64,000 nt of DNA from Actinacidiphila cocklensis (GTDB lineage: Bacteria; Actinomycetota; Actinomycetes; Streptomycetales; Streptomycetaceae), in contig NZ_CAJSLV010000070.1 in NCBI RefSeq assembly GCF_907177275.1, forward strand, positions 170,548-234,547. The letters are read 5' to 3'. The notes under the pieces were generated by a model. That model saw only the letters and a list, made by a program, of their open reading frames with translations, searched no databases and was not told the origin of the DNA. Below are positions 22,879 through 31,647 of this stretch, piece by piece. The translations under genes and the position numbers were made by a program. The first letter of the stretch is position 1, and every line of letters begins with the position of its first letter.

Positions 22879-23499
22879 ATGGGCCTGTTCAACCGCAAGA
22901 CCGCCGTCGTCACCCCGGCCGCCCCGGCCACCGCCGCGGCAGCCGTCGCCACCGCCGATCTGACGCACCTGACCGGTGACTACGCCATCGACACCACGCA
23001 CAGCGAGATCGGCTTCTCGGCGCGGCACGCGATGGTGACGACGATCCGCGGACGCTTCACCGGCTACGAGGGCACCCTGCACCTCGACGGCGGCAACCCG
23101 TCCGCGTCCAGCGCCGCGCTCACCATCCAGGTCGCCAGCATCGACACCGCTCTGTCGGCGCGCGACGAGCACCTGCGCAACGGCGACTTCTTCGCGGCGG
23201 ACGAGTTCCCCGAGATCACCTTCCGCAGCACGTCCGCGGAGCAGGTCGACGACGAGACCTACCGGATGCACGGCGACCTCACGGTCAAGGGCATCGCCCG
23301 GCCGGTCTCGATCGACCTGACGCTCAACGGCCAGGTGACCGACCCGTACGGCAACGTCCGCGTCGGTTTCGACGGCTCCGCCACCGTCAGCCGCGGCGAC
23401 TGGGGTCTCACCTACAACGCGGCCCTCGAAGGCGGTGGCGTCCTGATCAGCGACAAGGTCAAGCTCACCTTCGACATCTCCGCGGTCAAGCAGGCCTGA
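22879..23499 (+). CDS. YceI-family protein
   Basis: A 206-residue lipocalin-like YceI protein that probably binds a long isoprenoid or other lipid in its beta barrel. The family core starts GDYAIDTTHSEIGFSARHAM near residue 35, with GRFTGYEGTLHLD, then FPEITFRSTS and LTVKGIARPVSIDL. There is no signal peptide (the N-terminus is short and Ala/Thr-rich), so it is probably cytoplasmic, unlike E. coli YceI. The ATG follows AGGGAG. It is divergent from psuG, and a 12-bp hairpin follows. Confidence 0.9.
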   Translation: MGLFNRKTAVVTPAAPATAAAAVATADLTHLTGDYAIDTTHSEIGFSARHAMVTTIRGRFTGYEGTLHLDGGNPSASSAALTIQVASIDTALSARDEHLRNGDFFAADEFPEITFRSTSAEQVDDETYRMHGDLTVKGIARPVSIDLTLNGQVTDPYGNVRVGFDGSATVSRGDWGLTYNAALEGGGVLISDKVKLTFDISAVKQA

Positions 23500-23522
23500 C
23501 CCGGCCTGGTGGAATCACCGCC

Positions 23523-23550
23523 GGCGGCGGCGCGGGAACGCGCCGCCGCC
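23523..23550 (+). terminator. Intrinsic terminator after yceI-like gene
   Basis: Perfect 12-bp stem GGCGGCGGCGCG/CGCGCCGCCGCC closed by a GGAA tetraloop of the stable GNRA type, 24 bp after the stop at 23499. It separates the YceI gene from tRNA-fMet. Confidence 0.85.
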
Positions 23551-23634
23551 AGGTCGCGCGCTTCCTGCGCGGGAGGCGTGCCAGGAAATGGATTTGGCGT
23601 GAGCGCGCGCAACGCGTAGAGTCAGGTTCAACGA

Positions 23635-23708
23635 CGCGGGGTGGAGCAGCTCGGTAGCTCGCTGGGCTCATAACCCAGAGGTCGCAGGTTCAAATCCTGT
23701 CCCCGCTA
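23635..23708 (+). tRNA. Initiator tRNA-fMet (anticodon CAU)
   Basis: A 74-nt tRNA. The first acceptor base, C, faces T (CGCGGGG with CCCCGCT), leaving the 1-72 pair unmatched, which marks initiator tRNAs. The anticodon stem has three consecutive G-C pairs (GGG-CTCATAA-CCC) with anticodon CAT. The T-arm contains GGTTCAAATCC. CCA is not encoded. Confidence 0.96.
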
Positions 23709-23714
23709 CTGAAC

Positions 23715-23750
23715 GGAAAGGCCCGGTGCCCTCAGGCACCGGGCCTTTCC
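23715..23750 (+). terminator. Intrinsic terminator after tRNA-fMet
   Basis: Perfect 16-bp stem GGAAAGGCCCGGTGCC with its complement and a CTCA loop, starting 6 bp after the tRNA. It is also positioned to end the convergent small membrane protein transcript from the other strand. Confidence 0.9.
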
Positions 23751-23762
23751 GCTGTCCTGGGG

Positions 23763-24047
23763 TCATCGCGGCCGCTGCCGCCGGCCGGACCCGTCCACCG
23801 GCCGGTACGGCGGAATGCCGCGGCCCGGCTGGTAGTGCGGCCCCTGCCGGATGTGCCTGATCACGATCACGCAGTCCGCGGCCGCCAGGGCCGCGATCGC
23901 CGCGCAGAAGGCCGCCCAGCCGGGCTGGCTGTAGAACGCGAAGCCGACGGCTGCGGCGATTCCCCAGAAAAGTCCGCACACGGCCAGCCCGAGCCGCAGC
24001 CGCAGCGGGCTGCGGGCCTGTGTCGGTTCGAATCCGGTTCTGCGCAT
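23763..24047 (-). CDS. Small two-helix membrane protein (DUF6343-like)
   Basis: A 94-residue protein beginning MRRTGFEPTQARSPLRLRLG, with two hydrophobic helices (about residues 18-36 and 42-62) and the tail VIRHIRQGPHYQPGRGIPPY. It resembles short streptomycete proteins annotated as DUF6343. The ATG at 24047 follows GAGGAG at good spacing, which sets the start although the frame is open further upstream. It is convergent with tRNA-fMet. Function unknown. Confidence 0.7.
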   Translation of the reverse strand: MRRTGFEPTQARSPLRLRLGLAVCGLFWGIAAAVGFAFYSQPGWAAFCAAIAALAAADCVIVIRHIRQGPHYQPGRGIPPYRPVDGSGRRQRPR

Positions 24048-24112
24048 GGCGCCGCTCCTCCCTTCCAGCATCCACCCCGGGACAGCGAGAGGGAACTGCC
24101 GGGGGGAACCGC

Positions 24113-24745
24113 TCAGTCGTAGAGGGCGCGGTCGAGCACCGTGGCCCACTGGCGGACGATGCGGCCGCGGCGGGCCGAGTCGTCGCTGAGGAGGTTGGCC
24201 AGGCCCAGACCGCGGGCCATGTCCAAGGTGGCCTGCACGGTCTCGCGCACCCCCGGGCGCGACTCGTCCGCGCCGAGGAAGCCGACGGCCAGCCGGTGCG
24301 CCTCGCGGCCGATGCGCGCCTCGAGCGCGGTCACCCCCGGCCGCAGCCGCTCCTCCGCGGTGGCCGCGGTCCACAGGTGCAGGGCGGCCCGGAAGAGCGG
24401 CCCGGTGTGGACGGCGACCAGCATGTCGACGACCGCGTACGTACGGTCGGGTCCCTCGCGGGGCAGCGCGAGGGCGCGCTCGCGTACCGCGGTGAGCCAC
24501 TGCTCCGCCATGTGCGCGATGGCCGCGGTGAAGAGTTCCTCACGGGTGGGGAAGTGGTGCTGGGCGGCGCCGCGGGAGACGCCGGCGCGGGCGCAGACCA
24601 CCGCGACCGTACTGCCCGACCAGCCGTGTTCGGCCAGGCAGGAGACGGCGGCCTCCAGGATGCGCAGCCGGGTGGCGCGGCTGCGGTCCTGCTTGGGGAG
24701 GCGGTCGGCAGCCCGGCTCCCGCTCGCCGGGGTCACTGTGCCCAC
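24113..24745 (-). CDS. TetR-family regulator of the acyl-CoA operon
   Basis: A 210-residue TetR protein. The HTH spans about residues 25-70: TRLRILEAAVSCLAEHGWSG, then SRGAAQHHFPTREELF. It is the last gene of a six-gene operon, its GTG start overlapping the enoyl-CoA hydratase stop by 13 bp. It is therefore probably made with the operon it represses, with an acyl-CoA intermediate as likely inducer (inference). I see no clear operator near the operon start. Confidence 0.88.
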   Translation of the reverse strand: MGTVTPASGSRAADRLPKQDRSRATRLRILEAAVSCLAEHGWSGSTVAVVCARAGVSRGAAQHHFPTREELFTAAIAHMAEQWLTAVRERALALPREGPDRTYAVVDMLVAVHTGPLFRAALHLWTAATAEERLRPGVTALEARIGREAHRLAVGFLGADESRPGVRETVQATLDMARGLGLANLLSDDSARRGRIVRQWATVLDRALYD

Positions 24746-25473
24746 GGCGGGTCCCGGCGTTCCAGCGCGGCCCTGATGCCCTCGGCGGCCTCCGCCGACT
24801 CGAAGAGCCGGATGCTCTGCTGCCGCAGGCCGTCCGCGGCGCCGGCGATCCGCTCCCTGAGTAGCGCCGTGGTGATCTCCTTGGTCGCCGCGAGCCCCTG
24901 CGGCGAGGACGCGCGCAGCCCCGCCAGGATGCCGTCGAGGGCGTCGTCCCAGGCGGTGACCAGGCCGATCCTGACGGCCTCAGCGGTGTCGAAGGCCTCC
25001 CCGGTCAGCAGGTAGCGCGCCGCGGCCCGCGGGTCGGCCCGCACCAGCACGGGCAGGGAGGCCACGGACGCGGCCAGCCCGAGGCGCACCTCGGTGAAGG
25101 CGAAGGTGGCCGCGGCGCCGGCGACCGGGATGTCGCAGGCCGCGAGCAGCCCGAGGCCGCCCGCCCGCACGTGCCCGTCGGCCCGCGCCACCACCGGCTT
25201 GGCCAGGGTGGCGATCCGCGTGATCAGGTCGACCAGCAGCTGCGGCCCGCGGTGGATGCCGTCGGCCTTGAGGTCGGCGCCCGCGCAGAAGGTGTTCCCC
25301 GTGTGGGTGAGCAGGACGGCCCGCACCCCCGGGTCGGCCTCCGCGGCGTCCAGCGCCTCGGTCAGCTCGCCGATCAGCGCGGCCGACAGCGCGTTGCGGT
25401 TGCGCGGCGAGTCCAGGGTGAGGACGGCGATGGCACGGTCGGTGTGCCGGCGCACCAGCGGTGCATCTGTCAC
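24733..25473 (-). CDS. Enoyl-CoA hydratase/isomerase family protein
   Basis: A 246-residue crotonase-fold protein. It has the first oxyanion-hole segment TFCAGADLKADG and the second, ADGHVRAGGLGLLAACD. In a carboxylase operon it may hydrate a 3-methylglutaconyl-CoA-type product of the acyl-CoA carboxylase, but no HMG-CoA lyase is present. The GTG at 25473 follows AAGGAAG. The spacing of 59 bp from the acyl-CoA dehydrogenase gene is the second-largest in this operon. Confidence 0.88.
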   Translation of the reverse strand: MTDAPLVRRHTDRAIAVLTLDSPRNRNALSAALIGELTEALDAAEADPGVRAVLLTHTGNTFCAGADLKADGIHRGPQLLVDLITRIATLAKPVVARADGHVRAGGLGLLAACDIPVAGAAATFAFTEVRLGLAASVASLPVLVRADPRAAARYLLTGEAFDTAEAVRIGLVTAWDDALDGILAGLRASSPQGLAATKEITTALLRERIAGAADGLRQQSIRLFESAEAAEGIRAALERRDPPWAQ

Positions 25474-25532
25474 TGCGGTCTTCCTTCGCGTGGTCGGCTG
25501 CGGTGTGCGGGAGGGTACCGGCGCCACCCGGG

Positions 25533-26723
25533 TCAGTACGACTTGGGCAGCCCCAGGCTGTGGTGCGAGACGAAGTTGAGGATCATCTCCCGGCTGACCG
25601 GGGCTATCCGGCCGACCCGGGAGGCGGTGAGCAGCGAGGCGAGGCCGTACTCGGCGGTCAGCCCGTTGCCGCCGAGGGTGTGCACGGCCTGGTCGACGGC
25701 CTTCGCACAGGCCTCGGCCGCCGCGTACTTGGCCATGTTCGCGGCCTCGCCGGCGCCCATGTCGTCGCCGGCGTCGTAGAGGTAAGCGGCCTTCTGCATC
25801 ATCAGCCGGGCCAGCTCCAGCTCGATGTGCGCCTGGGCCAGCGGGTGGGCGATGGCCTGGTGGCCGCCGATCGGGGTGGACCACACCTGGCGGCTGCGGG
25901 CGTAGGACACCGCGCGGTCGAGGGCGTAGCGGCCCATGCCGAGGGAGAAGGCGGCGGTCATGACCCGCTCGGGGTTCAGTCCGGCGAAGAGCTGCAGCAG
26001 CCCGGCGTCCTCGTCGCCGACCAGCGCGTCGGCGGGCAGCGCCACATCGTCGAGGTAGAGCTGGAACTGCTTCTCGGGCGCCGACAGTTCCATCTCGATC
26101 GGCCGGAAGTCGAAGCCGGGGGTGTCCCGTTCGACGAGGAAGAGGCACGGCTTGAGCCGGCCGGTGCGGGCGTCCTCGGTGCGGCCGACGACCAGCGTGG
26201 CGTCGGCGATGTCGACACCGGAGACGAAGACCTTGCGGCCGGTCAGCAGCCAGCCCCCGGTGCCGGGGTCGCGGCGCGCGGTGGTGGTGATGCGGTGCGA
26301 GTTGGAGCCGGCGTCGGGCTCGGTGATGCCGAACGCGATACGCAGCGAGCCGTCCGCGAGCCCCGGCAGCCAGCGCTGCCGCTGCGCGTCGGTGCCGAAC
26401 CTGGCGATGACCGTGCCGCAGATCGCGGGGGAGACGACGAGCAGCAGCAGCGGGCAGCCGGCCGCTCCCAACTCCTCCAATACGATGGACAGTTCGGCGA
26501 GACCGCCGCCTCCGCCGCCGTACTCCTCCGGCAGGTTGACGCCGAGGTAGCCCAGGCTCCCCGCCTCCTGCCACAGCTCGTCGGTCTGCCGGCCGGCCTT
26601 GACGGCCGCCGTGAAGTAGTCGCGGCCGTAGCGGCGGCCCAGCGCGCCGACGGCCTTGCGCAGCGCGCGCCGCTCCTCGGTCTCCATCAGGGCGTTGTCG
26701 AAGGTGCTGCCGACGGTGGTCAT
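25533..26723 (-). CDS. Acyl-CoA dehydrogenase
   Basis: A 396-residue FAD-dependent acyl-CoA dehydrogenase that makes a 2,3-enoyl-CoA. Signatures are FGITEPDAGSNSHRI (about residue 135), SYARSRQVWSTPIGGHQAIA and HTLGGNGLTAEYG. The usual C-terminal YEGT loop with the catalytic Glu is replaced by PVSREMILN, as in some actinobacterial groups, so the catalytic base may differ. The ATG at 26723 overlaps the carboxylase alpha stop by 4 bp (ATGA). Branched-chain or terpenoid acyl-CoA is a plausible substrate. Confidence 0.92.
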   Translation of the reverse strand: MTTVGSTFDNALMETEERRALRKAVGALGRRYGRDYFTAAVKAGRQTDELWQEAGSLGYLGVNLPEEYGGGGGGLAELSIVLEELGAAGCPLLLLVVSPAICGTVIARFGTDAQRQRWLPGLADGSLRIAFGITEPDAGSNSHRITTTARRDPGTGGWLLTGRKVFVSGVDIADATLVVGRTEDARTGRLKPCLFLVERDTPGFDFRPIEMELSAPEKQFQLYLDDVALPADALVGDEDAGLLQLFAGLNPERVMTAAFSLGMGRYALDRAVSYARSRQVWSTPIGGHQAIAHPLAQAHIELELARLMMQKAAYLYDAGDDMGAGEAANMAKYAAAEACAKAVDQAVHTLGGNGLTAEYGLASLLTASRVGRIAPVSREMILNFVSHHSLGLPKSY

Positions 26724-28741
26724 GGTGCGGTCCCCTCCCTCTCCTCCTTGACGACTGCCAGTACGGCGCCGAGCTCGACCTGGCGGCCCACCTCGGCGGT
26801 GAGTTCGAGCAGCGTGCCCGCGGCCGGGGCGGCGATCACGTGCTCCATCTTCATCGCCTCCAGCCACAGCAGCGGCTGCCCCGCCTCGACCCGGTCGCCG
26901 GCGGCGAGGCCCGCGGTCCGCACCACGGTGCCGGGCATCGGCGCCCGCAGCGAACCCGGCGCGGCCGACTGCTCGGGGTCGGGGAAGCGCGGCAGGGCGG
27001 TGAGGGCGGCGGAACCGAACGGCGAGTCCACGAAGGTCCGTTCGGGGCGGGCGGCCACCAGGTACGTCCGCAGGACCCCGCCGGCCTCCAGCACGACCCG
27101 GTCGGCGGCCGCGCTCACCAGGCGTACGCCGTCGAAGCCCTCCGCCGCCAGGCCGTCCCGGTCCAGCCGGTAGCGGATGTCGTACGCGCGCCCGTCCGGC
27201 TCGGCCCTGAAGCGCTTGAGCTGCGGCTGCGACGGGACGTTCCGCCACCCGCCGAGGCGTACCGGCACCGCTGCGCCCGGAGCGCCCGTACGCCCGGCCG
27301 CGTCCGCGAGGGCCGCGGCCAGCGCGGCGAAGCGCTCGGCGTCCACGCGGGCCCCGTCCGGCTCGCCGGCCCCGGCCTGCGCGAGGCCCAGATCGGCGGC
27401 GTGCCGCTCGAAGAAGCCGGTGTCCAGCCGCGCCGCGCCGAAGTCCGGGTGGCGCAGGGCGCGGACCAGCAGGTCGCGGTTGGTGACCGGGCCGTGCAGC
27501 CGGGACCGCTCCAGCGCGTGCGCCAGCCGGCGGACCGCCTCGGCGCGGGTCGGCGCCCAGGCGATCAGCTTGGCCAGCATCGGGTCGTAGTGCACCCCGA
27601 TCCGCTCGCCGCCGGTCACCCCGGAGTCCAGCCGCAGCCCCGCGTCGCGCCCCGGCGGCACCGCGAACTCCGCGTCCACACCGGGGATGTCGAGCAGGTG
27701 CAGGTCGCCCGGCTGCGGCTGCCAGCCGCGCGCCGGGTCCTCGGCGCACAGCCGGGCCTCCACCGCGTGCCCGCGCGGGGCCGGCGGCTCGGGCGGCAGC
27801 GCCGCCCCCTCGGCGATCCTGATCTGCCACGCCACCAGGTCGAGTCCGGTGACGCACTCGGTGACCGGATGCTCCACCTGGAGGCGGGTGTTCATCTCCA
27901 GGAAGTACGGCCGCCCGTCCGCCGAGACCAGGAACTCCGCGGTGCCCGCGCCCCGGTAGCCGATCGAGCGGGCCGCGCTCACCGCAGCCCGGTGCAACTC
28001 GGCGCGCAGCTGGGCCGCCAGGCCGGGCGCCGGGGTCTCCTCGATCACCTTCTGGTGCCGCCGCTGCAACGAGCAGTCCCGCTCGCCGAGCACCCACACC
28101 GTGCCGTGGTCGTCGGCCAGCAGCTGCACCTCGACATGCCGGGCGCCCTCGACGTACGGCTCGACGAAGACCTCGCCGTCACCGAAGGCCGCCGCGGCCT
28201 CGGCTCGCGCCGCCGCCAACTCGCCCTCCAGTGACTCCCGTTCGCGCACCACCCGCATCCCGCGGCCGCCACCGCCCGCGGCCGCCTTCACCAGCAGCGG
28301 CAATTGCGCGTCCGTCACCGCACCCGGGTCGAGCGCGGCGAAGACCGGCACCCCGGCCGCCGCCATCAGCTCCTTGGCCCGCGTCTTGGACCCCATCGCC
28401 TCGACCGCGGCGGCCGGCGGCCCGATCCACACCAGGCCGGCCGCCGTGACCGCCCGCGCGAAGCCGGCGCTCTCCGACAGGAAGCCGTACCCCGGGTGCA
28501 CCGCGTCCGCGCCCGCCGACAGGGCCGCGGCCACCAGCAGGTCGGCCCGCAGGTACGTGTCGGCCGGCGCGTCGCCGGGCAGCCGTACGGCCGCGTCGGC
28601 CTCCGCCACATGGGCGGCGGCCCCGTCGGCGTCGGAGTACACCGCGACCGTGGCGATGCCCAGCGCGCGGCAGGTGCGGAAGACCCGCCGGGCGATCTCG
28701 CCCCGGTTGGCCACCAGCACAGAACCGATCGGCGTGCCCAT
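26720..28741 (-). CDS. Acyl-CoA carboxylase alpha subunit (biotin carboxylase + BCCP)
   Basis: A 673-residue biotin-dependent carboxylase subunit. It contains an N-terminal biotin carboxylase domain (VLVANRGEIARRVFRTCRAL), an ATP-grasp core (KAAAGGGGRGMRVV, EMNTRLQVEHPVTE), a linker and a C-terminal biotinyl domain with EAMKMEH, whose Lys carries biotin. Length matches MccA/AtuF-type alpha subunits. The beta subunit is encoded 35 bp upstream. Together they probably carboxylate methylcrotonyl-, geranyl- or a related acyl-CoA; the exact substrate cannot be read from sequence. Confidence 0.94.
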   Translation of the reverse strand: MGTPIGSVLVANRGEIARRVFRTCRALGIATVAVYSDADGAAAHVAEADAAVRLPGDAPADTYLRADLLVAAALSAGADAVHPGYGFLSESAGFARAVTAAGLVWIGPPAAAVEAMGSKTRAKELMAAAGVPVFAALDPGAVTDAQLPLLVKAAAGGGGRGMRVVRERESLEGELAAARAEAAAAFGDGEVFVEPYVEGARHVEVQLLADDHGTVWVLGERDCSLQRRHQKVIEETPAPGLAAQLRAELHRAAVSAARSIGYRGAGTAEFLVSADGRPYFLEMNTRLQVEHPVTECVTGLDLVAWQIRIAEGAALPPEPPAPRGHAVEARLCAEDPARGWQPQPGDLHLLDIPGVDAEFAVPPGRDAGLRLDSGVTGGERIGVHYDPMLAKLIAWAPTRAEAVRRLAHALERSRLHGPVTNRDLLVRALRHPDFGAARLDTGFFERHAADLGLAQAGAGEPDGARVDAERFAALAAALADAAGRTGAPGAAVPVRLGGWRNVPSQPQLKRFRAEPDGRAYDIRYRLDRDGLAAEGFDGVRLVSAAADRVVLEAGGVLRTYLVAARPERTFVDSPFGSAALTALPRFPDPEQSAAPGSLRAPMPGTVVRTAGLAAGDRVEAGQPLLWLEAMKMEHVIAAPAAGTLLELTAEVGRQVELGAVLAVVKEEREGTAP

Positions 28742-28776
28742 GGGCGCGCCCCCTCCCTCTCACCGACGGACGACCG

Positions 28777-30366
28777 TCACATCCGGAAGACCCCGAAACC
28801 GCCGCGCGCACCCTCCACCGGCGCCCCGTGCACGGCCGACAGGCACAGGCCGAGCACCGTACGGGTGTCGCGCGGGTCGATCACCCCGTCGTCGTAGAGC
28901 CGCCCCGACAGGAACATCGGCAGCGACTCCGCCTCGATCTGCTGCTCCACGGCCGCCCGCAGACCGGCGTCCGCCTCCTCGTCGTACGGCAGCCCGCGCG
29001 CCGCCGCCGACTGCCGGGCGACGATCGACAGCACCCCGGCCAGCTGGCTCGGCCCCATCACCGCGGACTTGGCGCTCGGCCAGGAGAACAGGAAGCGCGG
29101 CTCGAAGGCCCGCCCGCACATCCCGTAGTGGCCGGCGCCGTAACTCGCCCCCATCAGAACCGAGATGTGCGGGACCCGCGAGTTGGAGACGGCGTTGATC
29201 ATCATCGCGCCGTGCTTGATGATGCCGCCCTGCTCGTACTGCCTGCCGACCATGTAGCCGGTGGTGTTGTGCAGGAACAGCAGCGGGATGTCCCGCTGGT
29301 TGGCCAGCTGGATGAACTGCGCCGCCTTCTGTGACTCGGCGCTGAAGAGAACGCCCTGGGCGTTGGCCAGGATGCCGACCGGATAGCCGTGCACCTCGGC
29401 CCAGCCGGTCGCCAGACTCGGCCCGTACAGCGGCTTGAACTCGTCGAAGGCCGAGCCGTCCGCGATCCGCACGATCACCTCGCGCGGGTCGAACGGCGTG
29501 CGCAGATCGCCCGGCACGACACCCAGCAGATCCGCCGCGTCGAAGAGCGGCGGCGCCGGGTCGAGGCGCGGACCCGGCCCCGGCTTGCGGATGTTGAGCC
29601 TGGCCACCACCCGGCGGGCGGTACGCAGCGCGTCCGGCTCGTCCAGCGCGAAGTGGTCGGCGAGGCCGGAGATCCTGGCGTGCATGTCGGCACCGCCCAG
29701 CGACTCGTCGTCGCTGTCCTCACCGGTGGCCATCTTCACCAGCGGCGGGCCGCCGAGGAAGACCTTCGCGCGCTCCTTGACCATGATGACGTGGTCCGAC
29801 ATCCCCGGGATGTACGCGCCGCCCGCCGTCGAGTTGCCGAAGACCACCGCGACCGTCGGGATGCCGGCGGCCGACAGCCTCGTCAGGTCGCGGAAGAGGG
29901 CGCCGCCGGGGATGAAGATGTCCTTCTGGCTGGGCAGGTCGGCGCCGCCCGACTCCACCAGGCTCACCACCGGCAGCCGGTTGGCGAAGGCGATCTCGTT
30001 GGCCCGCAGCGCCTTCTTCAGCGTCCAGGGGTTGCTCGAACCGCCGCGCACGGTCGGGTCGTTCGCGGTCACCACGCACTCGGTGCCCTCGATCACGCCG
30101 ATGCCCGTCACCAGGGAGGCACCGGTGGTGTAGTCGCTGCCCCAGCCGGCCAGCGGCGACAGCTCAAGGAAAGGCGTGTCGGGGTCGAGCAGCAGCTCGA
30201 TACGCTCCCTGGCCGCCAGCTTGCCGCGGGCGCGGTGCCGGTCCTGGTACTTCTTGCCGCCGCCCGCCAGGGCTTCGCCGTGGCCCGCGGCCAGTTCGGC
30301 CAGGCGCGCGGTCATCGCGGCGGCGCGTTCGGCGAACTCCGGGCCGCCGACGTCCAGTGCCGTCAC
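28777..30366 (-). CDS. Acyl-CoA carboxylase beta subunit (carboxyltransferase)
   Basis: A 529-residue carboxyltransferase of the methylcrotonyl-CoA carboxylase beta type. It has two crotonase-like halves: the N-half with KYQDRHRARGKLAARERIELL and FGNSTAGGAYIPGMSDH, the C-half with LLFLHNTTGYMVG and GASYGAGHYGMCGRAF. The last motif forms the acyl-CoA and carboxybiotin site. The GTG start at 30366 overlaps the stop of the preceding TIGR03084-type gene by 4 bp. Similar to MccB and AtuC; the two cannot be distinguished here. Confidence 0.93.
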   Translation of the reverse strand: MTALDVGGPEFAERAAAMTARLAELAAGHGEALAGGGKKYQDRHRARGKLAARERIELLLDPDTPFLELSPLAGWGSDYTTGASLVTGIGVIEGTECVVTANDPTVRGGSSNPWTLKKALRANEIAFANRLPVVSLVESGGADLPSQKDIFIPGGALFRDLTRLSAAGIPTVAVVFGNSTAGGAYIPGMSDHVIMVKERAKVFLGGPPLVKMATGEDSDDESLGGADMHARISGLADHFALDEPDALRTARRVVARLNIRKPGPGPRLDPAPPLFDAADLLGVVPGDLRTPFDPREVIVRIADGSAFDEFKPLYGPSLATGWAEVHGYPVGILANAQGVLFSAESQKAAQFIQLANQRDIPLLFLHNTTGYMVGRQYEQGGIIKHGAMMINAVSNSRVPHISVLMGASYGAGHYGMCGRAFEPRFLFSWPSAKSAVMGPSQLAGVLSIVARQSAAARGLPYDEEADAGLRAAVEQQIEAESLPMFLSGRLYDDGVIDPRDTRTVLGLCLSAVHGAPVEGARGGFGVFRM

Positions 30367-31154
30367 CTGGCCGTCCCCCGGGACGGCGGCCGGCTCTCAC
30401 CCGGCGGCCCGGCGAAGGCCTGCACCACCGACAGCCACGCGTCGGCGTCCTTGCCCTCGGCGCGCAGGCCCACGTCGTCGCGGTGCCTGCGGCGTACCGC
30501 GAGCAGGCAGAAGTCGACGGCGGGTCCGGTCACCCGCTGGGCGGCGTCCTGCGGGCCGAAGGTCCACAACGAGCCGTCGGGGGCGGTCAGTTCGACCCGG
30601 AACTCCTCCGCGGGCGCGGGCCTGCCGTGGACGGAGAAGGCGAAGTCCCGCGCGCGGACGCCGATTCTGGCCACGTGCCACAGCCGGGCGGTCGGCTCCC
30701 GCCGCACGCCGAGGGTGTCGGCGACGTCCTCGCCGTGCGCCCAGGTCTCCATCAGCCGGCCCGTCGCCATCGAGGCGGTGCTCATCGGCGGGCCGTACCA
30801 CGCGAAGCGGACGCCTTGCGGCTGCGCCGCCAGCGCGTCCCGGAGCCGGGCGCGGCCGTCCCGCCACCGCGTCAGCAGCTCGCCCGGCGGCAGCTCGGCG
30901 CCTCTGCGGGCGCCCTGGTCGACGTAGGTGTCGAAGCGGGCCGCCGCGATCTCGGTCTCGCGCGCGAAGCCCTCGGGGTCGAGGACGGCCATGACCGCGC
31001 GGCGGTCGGTCCAGGCCAGGTGGGCGATCTGGTGGGCGATCGTCCACCCCTTGGCCGGGGTGGGCTGCCGCCAGGCCGCCGGCTCCAGGCCGGCCACGAG
31101 CTCATCGAGCCCTGCGGTCTCGGCGGTGAGGTCTTCCAGGACGGGCGTTCCCAC
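30363..31154 (-). CDS. TIGR03084-type DinB-fold metal-binding protein
   Basis: A 263-residue protein of the DinB/mycothiol maleylpyruvate isomerase-like family. Residues resembling the metal-binding His set are in GWTIAHQIAHLAWTD and METWAHGEDVAD, with RMHxH-type spacing across the helical bundle. It is the first gene of the acyl-CoA operon. The GTG at 31154 gives the family's N-terminus (PVLEDLTAETAGLDELV). Members are often beside acyl-CoA carboxylases in actinobacteria. The reaction is unknown; thiol-dependent chemistry is possible. Confidence 0.82.
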   Translation of the reverse strand: MGTPVLEDLTAETAGLDELVAGLEPAAWRQPTPAKGWTIAHQIAHLAWTDRRAVMAVLDPEGFARETEIAAARFDTYVDQGARRGAELPPGELLTRWRDGRARLRDALAAQPQGVRFAWYGPPMSTASMATGRLMETWAHGEDVADTLGVRREPTARLWHVARIGVRARDFAFSVHGRPAPAEEFRVELTAPDGSLWTFGPQDAAQRVTGPAVDFCLLAVRRRHRDDVGLRAEGKDADAWLSVVQAFAGPPGESRPPSRGTAR

Positions 31155-31647
31155 AACGGCACCCCCAACTCGGCGTCCCCCGAGCGTCCCAGCCCCCCAG
31201 AAATCATTCAAGCCCGCGTGCTTGTTTTTCTCTTACGCCCCCAGGCGGCTGCCCCTTGCGATGCGTGCTGCGTCCGCAGCGCCACCGTGGCTTGTCGCGC
31301 AGTTCCCCGCGCCCCTGAAAACGCTCACCCGCTGCGGCAGAGCCACCCACGACGCACCCGCAGGCAGCCAACGCACCGCGAGGGGCAGTCACCCCAGGGG
31401 CGCGGGGAACTGCGCGCGCGACCACGATGGCGCGGCAGGCAGGCAATGCACCGCGAGGGGCGGTCACCCAAGGGCCGCGAGGAACTGCGCGGCAAGCCAC
31501 GACGCGCCCGCAGGCAGCCAACGCACCGCGAGGGGCGGGGTCGCCCCAGGGGCGCGGGGAACTGCGCGCTCAGCCTCCGCCGGGGGAGAGGCGATCGCCC
31601 ACCGCAAGGGGCAGCGCCCTGGGGCGCCACCCCTGCGGAGGGGTGGG
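31155..31647. other. Gene-free spacer between acyl-CoA operon and desaturase
   Basis: This 493-bp stretch holds no credible gene on either strand. Apparent open frames are produced by GC-rich repeat DNA. Its contents are the operon promoter region at the left and the repeat array at 31296-31568. A short hairpin-prone stretch, CACCCCTGCGGAGGGGTG, near 31629-31646 may terminate the desaturase transcript. Confidence 0.7.
31296..31568. repeat. Streptomycete intergenic repeat, three direct and one inverted copy
   Basis: The core GGGGCGCGGGGAACTGCGCG occurs at 31397-31416 and 31549-31568, a variant GGGCCGCGAGGAACTGCGCG at 31472-31491, and an inverted copy at 31296-31315. The period of the direct copies is 75-77 bp. 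Between cores, CACCGCGAGGGGC and a CACGACGCACCCGCAGGC-like segment recur. This sequence family is common between convergent or tail-facing genes in Streptomyces. Its role is unknown; termination, mRNA stability or a mobile miniature element are possible. Confidence 0.85.

Noticed and set aside
31325..31630. Several open frames in the spacer before the desaturase
   Set aside because: They are read from the repeat units themselves, lack RBSs and give repetitive peptides.
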